This document shows, in pieces, positions 52,203 through 61,113 of a DNA stretch of 64,000 nt. The translations under genes were made by a program, and so were the position numbers. This DNA is from Lacrimispora sphenoides (GTDB lineage: Bacteria > Bacillota > Clostridia > Lachnospirales > Lachnospiraceae), in contig NZ_FOIP01000001.1 of the NCBI RefSeq assembly GCF_900105215.1, positions 1,572,001 to 1,636,000 on the forward strand, given 5' to 3'. Below the pieces are notes generated by a model that saw only the letters and a list, made by a program, of their open reading frames with translations, ran no database searches and had not been told where the DNA came from. The stretch's first letter is position 1. Each line of letters begins with the position of its first letter.

Positions 52203-53732
52203 ATGAATATAAAAATAAGATGGAAAAGGCGTTCTGCCTATTCTGTATTTCTGGCAGCAACGGCGGTTTCTTTATTAGCAGGCTGCAATAAAACAGAAGC
52301 AGTCAAAGGACCTGGAAAGGATGCAACGCCATCCATTGCCATAGTAACGGAACAAAAAAATGAACTGCAGCCTATTGATGTACTTACTCCAGGTGGAGAC
52401 TTGATGCCAAGACTTTTTAAGGTGCCGGAACAAAAAGAAAATCCTATCCCGGAGTATTTGCGGAACGGGGTAGAGCATCCGGTGGTGGCCAGCCTTCAGG
52501 AGCGTTTGATGAATTTAGGCTTTATGGATAACGATGAGCCCACCCAGTATTTTGGTAATGTGACGGAGGCTGCAATTAAGACTTTCCAGCGACAGAATGG
52601 CCTGGCTCAGGATGGAATAGTAGGGCCAGAGACATTAAACTCCATTATGTCACCATCTGCCAAATATTATGCTGTGTCAAAGGGTGTGGAGGGTGACGAC
52701 ATATTACGGATCCAGAGCCGCCTTTATGAACTGGGGTATCTTGCCAGTTCGGGTCAGGTATCCGGCAGCTTTGGGGATGAAACAGAGGCCGCGGTTGAGA
52801 AGCTTCAGGAGGTAAACGGATTAAACATAGATGGAAAAGTAGGACGTCAGACCATAAACCTGCTTTACAGCGAAGAGATCAAGCCCAACTTTCTGTCCTA
52901 TGGAGAAAAAAGCGATTTGGTTTTATCCAGTCAGCAGCGCCTTAAGGAGTTGGGATATTTAACGACCACTCCGGATGGGGCATACGGAAATGATACGGTG
53001 ATAGCGGTAAAACAGTTCCAGTCCCGCAATGACCTGGTTGTGGATGGATATTTAGGGCCGTCCACCCGGATCGCCTTAGCGAGCGCTGAGGCGCAGCCAA
53101 ATGGCTTGACCCTGGGTGAACAGGGGGATTCGGTTACCAGGATCCAGCAGCTGTTAAATAAATACGGGTACCTGGCTTCCGCCAATGTGACAGGATATTA
53201 CGGGGAAGTGACGGAAAAGGCGGTTAAGGCATTCCAAAACAACAATGGTCTGAAAGCGGATGGTTCTGTAGGGCAGCTTACCATGAGTAAGCTTACGGGA
53301 AGCGGTATAAAATCTGCAGGTTCTTCCGGCTCCTCAGGCGGTTCCTCAGGAGGTACCGTTAAGGGAGGCTCCGGCGTAAGCGGACTGCTTTCTATTGCAA
53401 GATCAAAGCTGGGACGTCCCTATGTATGGGGTGCCAAGGGTTCGGAATCCTTTGACTGCTCTGGATTTGTCTACTGGTCTCTCAACCAGGCTGGCGTCAG
53501 ACAGAGCTATCTAACCTCATCCGGTTGGAGAAACGTAGGTAAATATACAAAGATCACCAGCTTTGGAAGCCTGCAGGCAGGCGATATCATCGTGGTGAGT
53601 GGCCACGTGGGAATCGTAGCCGGAGGCGGAAAAGTTATTGATGCTTCCTCCAGTAACGGACGTGTAGTGGAACGTGCCTTAAGCTCCTGGTGGAAGAAGA
53701 ACTTTATCTGTGGCTGGCGTATATTTGGATAG
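52203..53732 (+). CDS. Lipoprotein with peptidoglycan-binding repeats and NlpC/P60 hydrolase
   Basis: The 509-residue protein has a lipoprotein signal: basic start, hydrophobic stretch and lipobox LLAGC with Cys28. Four PG_binding_1 repeats follow (about residues 85-150, 155-220, 230-300, 305-370), each with LGY/F, FGxxTEAAVK-like and GxVGPxT patterns. Then come a Gly/Ser linker and a C-terminal NlpC/P60 domain (FDCSGFVYWSL with catalytic Cys, SGHVGIVAGGG with His). It cuts peptide stems in peptidoglycan at the cell surface, as in cell separation or spore germination. AGGAA precedes the ATG. Confidence 0.93.
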   Translation: MNIKIRWKRRSAYSVFLAATAVSLLAGCNKTEAVKGPGKDATPSIAIVTEQKNELQPIDVLTPGGDLMPRLFKVPEQKENPIPEYLRNGVEHPVVASLQERLMNLGFMDNDEPTQYFGNVTEAAIKTFQRQNGLAQDGIVGPETLNSIMSPSAKYYAVSKGVEGDDILRIQSRLYELGYLASSGQVSGSFGDETEAAVEKLQEVNGLNIDGKVGRQTINLLYSEEIKPNFLSYGEKSDLVLSSQQRLKELGYLTTTPDGAYGNDTVIAVKQFQSRNDLVVDGYLGPSTRIALASAEAQPNGLTLGEQGDSVTRIQQLLNKYGYLASANVTGYYGEVTEKAVKAFQNNNGLKADGSVGQLTMSKLTGSGIKSAGSSGSSGGSSGGTVKGGSGVSGLLSIARSKLGRPYVWGAKGSESFDCSGFVYWSLNQAGVRQSYLTSSGWRNVGKYTKITSFGSLQAGDIIVVSGHVGIVAGGGKVIDASSSNGRVVERALSSWWKKNFICGWRIFG

Positions 53733-53747
53733 AAATGGTTCAGAATA

Positions 53748-55109
53748 ATGAGTATGAAAACGCAGAAAAAAGCAATTAATATGGTAACAGATTCACCGGG
53801 AAGGGCCCTTTTGCTCTTTGCCCTTCCCTTGATTCTTGGAAATTTATTTCAGCAGTTTTATAACATTATAGACTCTGTCGTGGTCGGACGATTTGTGGGG
53901 GAGGAGGCCCTGGCATCAGTAGGTGCTTCCTATTCCGTCACAAATGTGTTTATCGCCATTGCGGTAGGAGGCGGAATCGGAAGCTCAGTGGTGGTGTCCC
54001 AGTTTTTAGGGGCAAAACAGACTGGAAATATGAAAACCGCCATATCCACCACTCTTATAAACTTTTTATCCATAGGAGTGATATTGGGCGGTCTTGGGCT
54101 TCTTTTCAATCACCGGATTTTAAGCTTCATGAACACTCCGGAGAATGTATTTTATGATGCCTCGGTGTATCTTGGGATTTATTTTATAGGGCTGCCCTTT
54201 TTATTCATGTATAATGTACAGGCTTCTGTTTTCCAGGCCCTGGGAGATTCTAAGACTCCCTTATATCTGCTGGTCTTTTCTTCTCTTTTAAACGTTGTAC
54301 TGGATCTTTTGTTTGTAACCCAGTTTTACATGGGGGTAGCCGGTGTGGCGATTGCCACCTTGATCGCGCAGGGATTTTCAGCGGTCCTTTCCTTTCTCGT
54401 TTTGATAAAACGGTTAAAGGGGTATGAGACAACAGAACCCTTTCGGCTTTATGACTGGAATATGATGCTTCATATGATGCGGGTTGCCATTCCCTCCACC
54501 CTACAGCAGTCCATAGTCCATATCGGAATGCTCCTCGTGCAGTCCGTGGTCAATGGCTTTGGTTCTGCGGTCATGGCGGGCTTTGCTGCGGGAACCAGGA
54601 TCGAATCTATCTGTATTGTTCCCATGCTAGCTCTTGGTAATGCCATGTCCACCTATACGGCTCAGAACATAGGCGCTGGAAAGACAGACCGGGTAAAAAC
54701 GGGCTACCGTTACTGCTATCTCATGGCAGGGGTTTTTGCGATTATCATCTGTGTCGTTATGGAAACATGGGGAGATTTGTTTATACGAAGCTTTTTAAAC
54801 GAAGGCAGTGCGGAAACCGCGTTTCAGACAGGCATGGATTATGTCCGGTTCATTTCCTTCTTCTATATTTTCATTGGCTGTAAGGCGACCACAGACGGGC
54901 TTTTGCGTGGCGCTGGAGATGTGGTGGTATTTACTGTAGCCAATCTGGTAAATCTGGCGATTCGGGTGTCGGTTGCGGCTGTGCTCGCTCCCGTTATTGG
55001 CGTCCAGGCCGTATGGTTTGCGGTTCCAATGGGCTGGACGGCCAATTATATTATATCATTCTTCCGATATCTGACGGGAAAGTGGGAGAAGATACAGCTT
55101 ATCTCTTGA
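53748..55109 (+). CDS. MATE-family efflux transporter
   Basis: The 453-residue protein has twelve hydrophobic segments in two similar halves, beginning LLFALPLILGNLFQQFYNIID (helix 1) and, for the second half, MMRVAIPSTLQQSIVHIG. The motif VGRFVGEEALASVGASYSVT is typical of the NorM/MepA/DinF family. It exports drugs or metabolites using H+ or Na+. The ATG has no clear ribosome site and follows the previous gene by 15 bp, so coupling is likely. Confidence 0.93.
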   Translation: MSMKTQKKAINMVTDSPGRALLLFALPLILGNLFQQFYNIIDSVVVGRFVGEEALASVGASYSVTNVFIAIAVGGGIGSSVVVSQFLGAKQTGNMKTAISTTLINFLSIGVILGGLGLLFNHRILSFMNTPENVFYDASVYLGIYFIGLPFLFMYNVQASVFQALGDSKTPLYLLVFSSLLNVVLDLLFVTQFYMGVAGVAIATLIAQGFSAVLSFLVLIKRLKGYETTEPFRLYDWNMMLHMMRVAIPSTLQQSIVHIGMLLVQSVVNGFGSAVMAGFAAGTRIESICIVPMLALGNAMSTYTAQNIGAGKTDRVKTGYRYCYLMAGVFAIIICVVMETWGDLFIRSFLNEGSAETAFQTGMDYVRFISFFYIFIGCKATTDGLLRGAGDVVVFTVANLVNLAIRVSVAAVLAPVIGVQAVWFAVPMGWTANYIISFFRYLTGKWEKIQLIS

Positions 55110-57366
55110 CGGGGAAGGCGACGCCTGCTTTAAAAAGATCTCCATCAATGTAAAGCCTTAATTCCCCGCCCTGAAGCTCGGCCAGGCTTTTTGCGATAGA
55201 GATTCCCAGCCCGCTTCCTTCCGTGGTCCGGGCAACATCTCCCCGGACAAAGCGTTCGGTCAGCTCATCCGCGCGGATGTTCAACGAGTTTTGAGATATA
55301 TTCTTCATAGTGAAAACTACCATATTCTCTTCCAGAGTAATGTCTACGTATACCCGGCTGTGCTCCATGGCATACTTGAACGCATTGTTATAAAGGTTCT
55401 CAAGCACTCTCCACAAATACCTGCCGTCCGCTTCGATCAGGATGGAATCGGCCGGCAGGGTGGAAACCAGTTCCAGGTGACGGAGGGCAAATTTTTCTTC
55501 AAATTCTCCATTGGTCTGGTGAATGAGTTCTACAAAATCAATGCTGGTGATATCCAGCTTTAAATTTCCTGAGCTTGCCTTTGAGGCCTCTACCAGGTCT
55601 TCTGTCAAAGTCTTTAATCGCTGGGACTTCTGTTCCAGGACTTCTAAATAACCCTGAATCTTCGGGTCTTGAATCTTTTCCCTTTTTATAAGGTCCACAT
55701 AATTTATGATGGATGTCAGGGGCGTCTTAATATCATGGGATACATTGGTGATTAGGTCTGCCTTTAAGCGTTCACTTCGTACCTTTTCCTGGAGTGCCGT
55801 TTCAAGTCCGGTGCTGATGTGATTGATGTGCTCAGCAAGTTCCCTCTCTTTTCCGTTAAATTTCAAGGTACTGATCTTATAAGTGGTATCTCCTCTGGAA
55901 ATATTTAAGAGGGCCTCATTGATTTGATCAGTTTCCCATGCATTTTTGTACATCTGATGGAATATCCAGAAATCCAGGCAGAAAAGCAGTAAAGCAACTG
56001 CCCCCATAAGGATCCGGGATTCCAGGCTGTTATAGGTAAATAAAAGGAAAGCAAAAGCCATTGCCATGGCAATGTTAAAGACCAGGAACAAGGAATAAGA
56101 AAGCATAATCCGTGTGGTAAAGCGTCGGTTTTTAAAGTATAAGGACAAGTTTTTAAGTCCCCGGTGCATAAGACTTCCGGACCAGAGATTTCCTGCCTTA
56201 AAACGTTTTAACAGACTTAATGCAGCTGATAGTCCGACTGCATAATAAATGAGGACCCGAAGGGCCAGCTCCCCGTAATCCCATTGGTCAACGGCAAAGA
56301 AGAGGTGAATAATCTTATATGCAAGCCGGTTTGCCAGAAACAGGGTGAGGATGGCAGCCACAGAATACAGAAGGAGACAGCTCTCTGCAGGGAGCCGGTC
56401 AATCCGTTCCATTGGTCCGTGGCTCTGTTTCCTGTCTGGCTGCCCAGTCATGTTTACCAGGGTATACAGGGTCGCGATACAACCCAGGATTCCCAGGCAC
56501 AGGCTGATCATTCCGGTAATGAATAACAAACGCATCTGGTCATAGGAAGCAGCAGCCCTGGCATAAGCATCGCCGTAGGGATAGTTAGTATCCACAGCTA
56601 TTGTCATATGATAATTGCCGTTGTTATAGGGATTCATCTTTTCCAGCTGGGAAGAAACATTCTTTGGGACAGTGGTTAAGTTGGAGTCCACATAAAGCGC
56701 TTCTCCTGTTACGTAAAGGTATCTTCCCATTGCTTTAAAGTCATTGATGGTTTTGCCTGTAACGTTGCTGTATAGCTTATAATCTTCAGCCGTGTTCTGA
56801 TAGAGGACTTCAAACTTTAAGTTACTTGGATTCTGGATAAAGCGGTAATAAAATGAATAGTAGTTGCCCAGGTGGGTCAGCACTTCATAGGCCAGCTGGT
56901 CCATGGTAATAAATGCTTCTCCAGGCTCCGTGATCTTAAAGTCCGGTTCATAGGCCCGGTAATCTACCCGTACATACGAGTCTGAGTCATCTGCAGCCGG
57001 CTGCCCTCCGCTCACTTTAAACTGTTCATTCAGATAATAGCCCAGGGATTTGGCCCTCCGTATCATCTCATCTACCGTATATTCCGTTGTGGTTCCCGGA
57101 CCGTCTATGACCCGGACAATGGGCTTTGAATAGTCAAGTTTTCCGTTGGTCTCAAATACTTCCTTATATTTTACATAATTAAAAATATCGTCAATATCAG
57201 ATTTTAACTGACGGGTGAAATCAGGGGTGTCCTCATAAGTCTCATGGTTGATCCAGTGGATTCCCTCCCCGTAATGGGAATTGCTGTACATGATGGAGAC
57301 ACCTACGACAACAAGGAGGGAGAAGAGCATATGCATGAGGACTGCAAAATCTTTTCTTTTTTTCAT
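55099..57366 (-). CDS. Sensor histidine kinase
   Basis: The 755-residue protein has a membrane helix at residues 8-26, a large extracellular domain to about 275, then several more membrane helices up to about 465. The HisKA motif is TNVSHDIKTPL (His544), the N-box LENLYNNAFKYA (about 657-667) and the G-box TEGSGLGISIAKS (about 716-728). It phosphorylates the adjacent response regulator, whose gene precedes it on the same strand. VanS-like envelope sensors have this layout. The ligand is unknown. Confidence 0.93.
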   Translation of the reverse strand: MKKRKDFAVLMHMLFSLLVVVGVSIMYSNSHYGEGIHWINHETYEDTPDFTRQLKSDIDDIFNYVKYKEVFETNGKLDYSKPIVRVIDGPGTTTEYTVDEMIRRAKSLGYYLNEQFKVSGGQPAADDSDSYVRVDYRAYEPDFKITEPGEAFITMDQLAYEVLTHLGNYYSFYYRFIQNPSNLKFEVLYQNTAEDYKLYSNVTGKTINDFKAMGRYLYVTGEALYVDSNLTTVPKNVSSQLEKMNPYNNGNYHMTIAVDTNYPYGDAYARAAASYDQMRLLFITGMISLCLGILGCIATLYTLVNMTGQPDRKQSHGPMERIDRLPAESCLLLYSVAAILTLFLANRLAYKIIHLFFAVDQWDYGELALRVLIYYAVGLSAALSLLKRFKAGNLWSGSLMHRGLKNLSLYFKNRRFTTRIMLSYSLFLVFNIAMAMAFAFLLFTYNSLESRILMGAVALLLFCLDFWIFHQMYKNAWETDQINEALLNISRGDTTYKISTLKFNGKERELAEHINHISTGLETALQEKVRSERLKADLITNVSHDIKTPLTSIINYVDLIKREKIQDPKIQGYLEVLEQKSQRLKTLTEDLVEASKASSGNLKLDITSIDFVELIHQTNGEFEEKFALRHLELVSTLPADSILIEADGRYLWRVLENLYNNAFKYAMEHSRVYVDITLEENMVVFTMKNISQNSLNIRADELTERFVRGDVARTTEGSGLGISIAKSLAELQGGELRLYIDGDLFKAGVAFPVKR

Positions 57367-57374
57367 AAACGCAC

Positions 57375-58070
57375 CTATTGTTTCTCAATCTTATAGCCTA
57401 CACCCCATACCACTTTTAAATAGCGAGGTTCTCTTGGGTTGATTTCGATTTTTTCCCGGATGTGCCGGATGTGTACGGCCACGGTATTATCTGCGCCGAT
57501 GGCTTCTTCATTCCAGATCTGCTCATAGATTTCGTCAATGGAAAATACTTTTCCCGCATTCTTTACCAGAAGCAGCAGGATGTTGTACTCAATGGGAGTC
57601 AGCTTGATCAGTTCTCCCTCTACGGCAACTTCCTTGTTATCATCATTAATGGCCAGGCCTCCGCATTTATACACCTGTCCGGCTGGCTGTTGGTTCATAT
57701 TTCCAAGCTGGGTATAACGGCGCAGCTGTGACTTTACCCTGGCTACCAGCTCCAGCGGATTAAAGGGCTTGGTAATATAATCATCTGCCCCGATGTTTAG
57801 ACCCAGGATCTTATCGGTATCCTCGGATTTGGCAGAGAGGATGATGATGGGGATGCTGCTTGTCTCACGGACCTTTAAAGTGGTCCGGATTCCGTCAAGA
57901 CCCGGCATCATCACATCCAGTATCATTAAATCCACTTCGTTTTCTTCCAAAAGCTTTAGGGCATCATAGCCATCATAGGCCTTAATCACATGAAACCCTT
58001 CTCCTGTTAAATATATATCAATAGCTTCCACGATTTGTTTGTCATCATCACATACTAAAATATTCTGCAT
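57375..58070 (-). CDS. OmpR/VanR-type response regulator
   Basis: The ATG at 58070 has AAAGGAGG upstream on the reverse strand. The 231-residue protein has a receiver domain (CDDDK near 7-11, phosphoacceptor Asp52 in MILDVMMPG, Lys in TKPFNPLE) and a C-terminal winged helix (LTPIEYNILLLLVKNAGKVF, and VAVHIRHIREKI). It forms a two-component system with the kinase gene eight bases downstream. Confidence 0.95.
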   Translation of the reverse strand: MQNILVCDDDKQIVEAIDIYLTGEGFHVIKAYDGYDALKLLEENEVDLMILDVMMPGLDGIRTTLKVRETSSIPIIILSAKSEDTDKILGLNIGADDYITKPFNPLELVARVKSQLRRYTQLGNMNQQPAGQVYKCGGLAINDDNKEVAVEGELIKLTPIEYNILLLLVKNAGKVFSIDEIYEQIWNEEAIGADNTVAVHIRHIREKIEINPREPRYLKVVWGVGYKIEKQ

Positions 58071-58219
58071 ACGAAAACCTCCTTTTTCAATATTATACAA
58101 CGAAGGCAGTAAAAAAGCACATTACATTTTTCTAAAGAAGCCTGAAAAGATGTCTGTTTCTGTCATGTTACAGATTTTTTCATCATATGCTTTACCAATT
58201 CTGGTAAAAGGATGCTGCT

Positions 58220-58960
58220 ATGAGAATATATGTGGTAGAGCGGGGAGACAGTGTGGACACCATTGCCGAATCCCAGGGCATTCCGGTACAAAACCTTATA
58301 TTTGATAACCAGATAGGTTATCCATACCGCCTGGCTGTAGGCCAGGCACTTTATATTAGGGATGAAACCCCTTCGGAAGAAAGGGTGCCTCTTTATGTGT
58401 TTGGTTATGCATACCCGATCATCACTCCGGATAATCTTGAAAATACTCTTCCATTTCTGACGGATCTGTATGTTTTCTCTTATGGATTTACCATGGAGGG
58501 AGAGCTGGTTCCGCCCATAAGCCCGGATGACTGGATGATAGAAAGGGCGTGGCAGCTTGGAGTGCGCCCGATTTTGACCCTCACTCCTCTCGGCCCTGAC
58601 GGGCATTTTAACAACAATCTGGTATCTGAGGCTGTACATAATATGGAGGTCCAGCAGCGGCTGATCTGGAATCTGGGCCTTAAGATGCTGGAAAAGGGGT
58701 TCGGAGGCCTGGATTTTGATTTTGAGTACATTATGGCGGATGACCGAGTGGCTTATGCGGACTTTGTAAGACTGACGACCCAGATCATGAACCGGTTCGG
58801 TTATCAGGTCACGGTTGCCCTGGCACCTAAGACATCGGCCACACAGCCGGGTCTTTTGTATGAAGGAGTAGATTACGCGCTTTTGGGTGAGGCTGCTAAC
58901 CGGGTGTTTCTTATGACTTATGAATGGGGATATACATATGGGCCGACAGGGGATATGTAA
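58220..58960 (+). pseudogene. LysM-GH18 spore-cortex hydrolase (YaaH/SleL type), C-terminal half missing
   Basis: The protein starts with one LysM repeat (MRIYVVERGDSVDTIAESQG to about residue 46) and continues into a GH18 barrel with the catalytic motif GGLDFDFEYI (Glu169). It breaks off at TYEWGYTYGPTGDM and a TAA, where relatives continue for about 170 residues (GPPMAVAP..). A large serine recombinase gene starts 27 bp further on the other strand, so an integration event is the likely cause. Full-length proteins act on cortex peptidoglycan in spores. As it stands the barrel is incomplete and probably inactive. Confidence 0.8.
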
Positions 58961-58987
58961 TTATTGATCCTATGAAAATCCAGTGTT

Positions 58988-60571
58988 TCAGTGACTTTCC
59001 GGGATCCTTGGGTAAAACTGCAATGTGAAATTCGCCGTATTTCCGGCGCCTTTTTTATTTCTTTCTGTCTTTAAGTAATCTACATGATCCAAAACATTTC
59101 TTAGCATGCTATTTCGGATCATAATGTCATCCACTTCCAAGTACACTTCCACCAGATGCTTTATGGCCGGAATGAAATCCTTCCGGGCCTGTTCTCTTGC
59201 TGCAATCCGGTCCCGTTCTTCTTTAATAAGCTTTAACTCTTCCTGTAACTCCTTTTTCTGATTTTCCAAATTTTTGCGGCGCTCCTGAAAGAGATCAAGG
59301 GAATATACTCCCTGCTCTAAAAGTTCGAAGGCTTTATTTAGCTGCTTTACTGTCTTGGTATATTTCTCTTCGATGTTATGGAGGGAGTTTTCTAAGACAG
59401 CCAGTGTGGTTTCATTTTCCTTTTCTGTTTCCTCCGGCCAGTCTAATTCGTATTCCGGAATCCATTCCTTTAAGCCTTCAATGATCTGCTCTTCAATCAG
59501 GGAAAGAGGAGATGAGATATTGCTGCACTTACTGTTTGGACAGCGCAGGATGGCGTAACGAAGTCTGGTATTGCTGGGCTGCCTGGTCATTAAGGTGCCG
59601 CATTTGAAACAATATACCAGTCCGGAAAGGGGATTTTGCAAGGCAGTACTGGTGTTGACCGGGAGAGGTTTACCAGACTTGATTTTCTGCACCAGGTCAT
59701 ACTTTTCTTCCGGTATAATTGCTGTGAAACGTCCACGGACCTTTTCGCAGTCAGCATCCTTGGGTCTGGTTTCAATGATTTTTCCATCTATCATTTGCTT
59801 TTGAACTTTGCGCCACTGCCACCGCTGATATCCGCAGTAGGTGGGGTTACTTAATATGTCTATTATGGAAGAAGCTGACCAAGGTCTTTCACTTCGAGAA
59901 GGTATTTTCAGCTCGTTCAGCCGGTCCCTGATCTGGTAGGAACCAAAAGGAGCATAGCAGCCATCTTCCTTCAGCTCGCCGGCGATATAAAGTTCATAGA
60001 TGTATTCAACGATTTTTGCCTCTTCCGGAACAATTTCCAGGGTATATCCCTTGTCTCCTTTATGTTTCACCTTCTCATACCCATAAGGAGCTGTTCCAGC
60101 TATGTACCAGCCATCCCGAAAGGCAGCGATACGGCCTCTTTGAATTCTCCGGTTGATAGTCTTGTATTCTCTACGGCTCATGAAAAGGCTGAACTCAAAA
60201 TACTCTTCGTCAAATTCGTCTGAAGGATCATAAGTTTTTAAAGGCGTGACGATTTTAGTGTTGCTGAATTTAAAAGCTTCCGCCACGGTCCCCTGGTCTT
60301 TTGTATCACCCCTGGCAAGACGCTCAACCTCCATGACAAGAACGCCCTCCCACATGCCTTGCATGACCTCTAATAACACTTGCTGCATTTTGGGGCGGGC
60401 AGAAATGGTCTCTCCAGAAACCAGCTCTTTATATATGGCGCCGACTTCAAGTCCCATTTTTACGGCCAGTTCGGTCAGCAATTGTTCATGGCGGGCGAGT
60501 GTCTCGCCTTCGCCGCGGGCTTCCGCTTCTTTGTCAGCCCTGCTTTTTCGTAAATACATGAGATATGACAT
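58988..60571 (-). CDS. Large serine recombinase
   Basis: The 527-residue protein has the serine recombinase start YLRKSRADK (catalytic Ser10), LVMEVERLARGDTKDQG, a recombinase domain (GYTLEIVPEEAKIVEYIYELY), a zinc ribbon (YCFKCGTLMT, then RCPNSKCSN) and a long coiled coil (about 385-470). This matches phage and skin-element integrases such as SpoIVCA. The gene ends 27 bp from the broken GH18 gene, as integrases do next to their attachment site. It is probably the integrase of an element inserted in the GH18 gene. Confidence 0.93.
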   Translation of the reverse strand: MSYLMYLRKSRADKEAEARGEGETLARHEQLLTELAVKMGLEVGAIYKELVSGETISARPKMQQVLLEVMQGMWEGVLVMEVERLARGDTKDQGTVAEAFKFSNTKIVTPLKTYDPSDEFDEEYFEFSLFMSRREYKTINRRIQRGRIAAFRDGWYIAGTAPYGYEKVKHKGDKGYTLEIVPEEAKIVEYIYELYIAGELKEDGCYAPFGSYQIRDRLNELKIPSRSERPWSASSIIDILSNPTYCGYQRWQWRKVQKQMIDGKIIETRPKDADCEKVRGRFTAIIPEEKYDLVQKIKSGKPLPVNTSTALQNPLSGLVYCFKCGTLMTRQPSNTRLRYAILRCPNSKCSNISSPLSLIEEQIIEGLKEWIPEYELDWPEETEKENETTLAVLENSLHNIEEKYTKTVKQLNKAFELLEQGVYSLDLFQERRKNLENQKKELQEELKLIKEERDRIAAREQARKDFIPAIKHLVEVYLEVDDIMIRNSMLRNVLDHVDYLKTERNKKGAGNTANFTLQFYPRIPESH

Positions 60572-60774
60572 AGGCGCTCCCTTCTAGATCTATTTTATTT
60601 TATGGATATGCTGTGCTCTTAATTCTAATTCATGGCATAAAAAATACGCCCTTGTCAGATTCTAGCCATTTGAGCAGGAATACAACAGGCGCTGTATATA
60701 TAAAGGTTTTAGTCCAAAAACAAGTAAAGGTGTACAAACTATGTAACATAGAATCAGTTAGAAGGGGTGGTGAT

Positions 60775-60942
60775 ATGTCAAAAGTGAAGGAAGTAAAAAG
60801 AGGAAACACGACTTTTATTTTTCATAACGATTACTGCAAAGATACAACGCCTGAAGAGGCTAAAGCTATTTCTAAGGAAATTGCAAAAATGGTCTTGCCG
60901 GTACTAAGGGCAGCTTATTTACATAAGGAGGGAACCGGCTGA
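60775..60942 (+). CDS. Small protein beside the recombinase (55 aa)
   Basis: The ATG has GAAGGGGTGGTG upstream. The product starts MSKVKEVKRGNTTFIFHNDYC, then a helical half (EEAKAISKEIAKMVLPVL). It is divergent from the recombinase gene with 200 bp between. It could be a recombination directionality factor, but no family is recognised. Confidence 0.5.
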   Translation: MSKVKEVKRGNTTFIFHNDYCKDTTPEEAKAISKEIAKMVLPVLRAAYLHKEGTG

Positions 60943-61113
60943 GGCCGGAACTGGTGGACAAGGGGTCTAGCCCTCATATTATTTCTTCTTCTGACATATT
61001 AATTAACAAGTATATCACTTAGTTCGTTGCTGGGACATCCAAATTTTAGGCAGCCGACCTCATTCTGTCTATTGTATGATTACTACTTTCAGTGATAGCG
61101 AGGAGACTTAACT

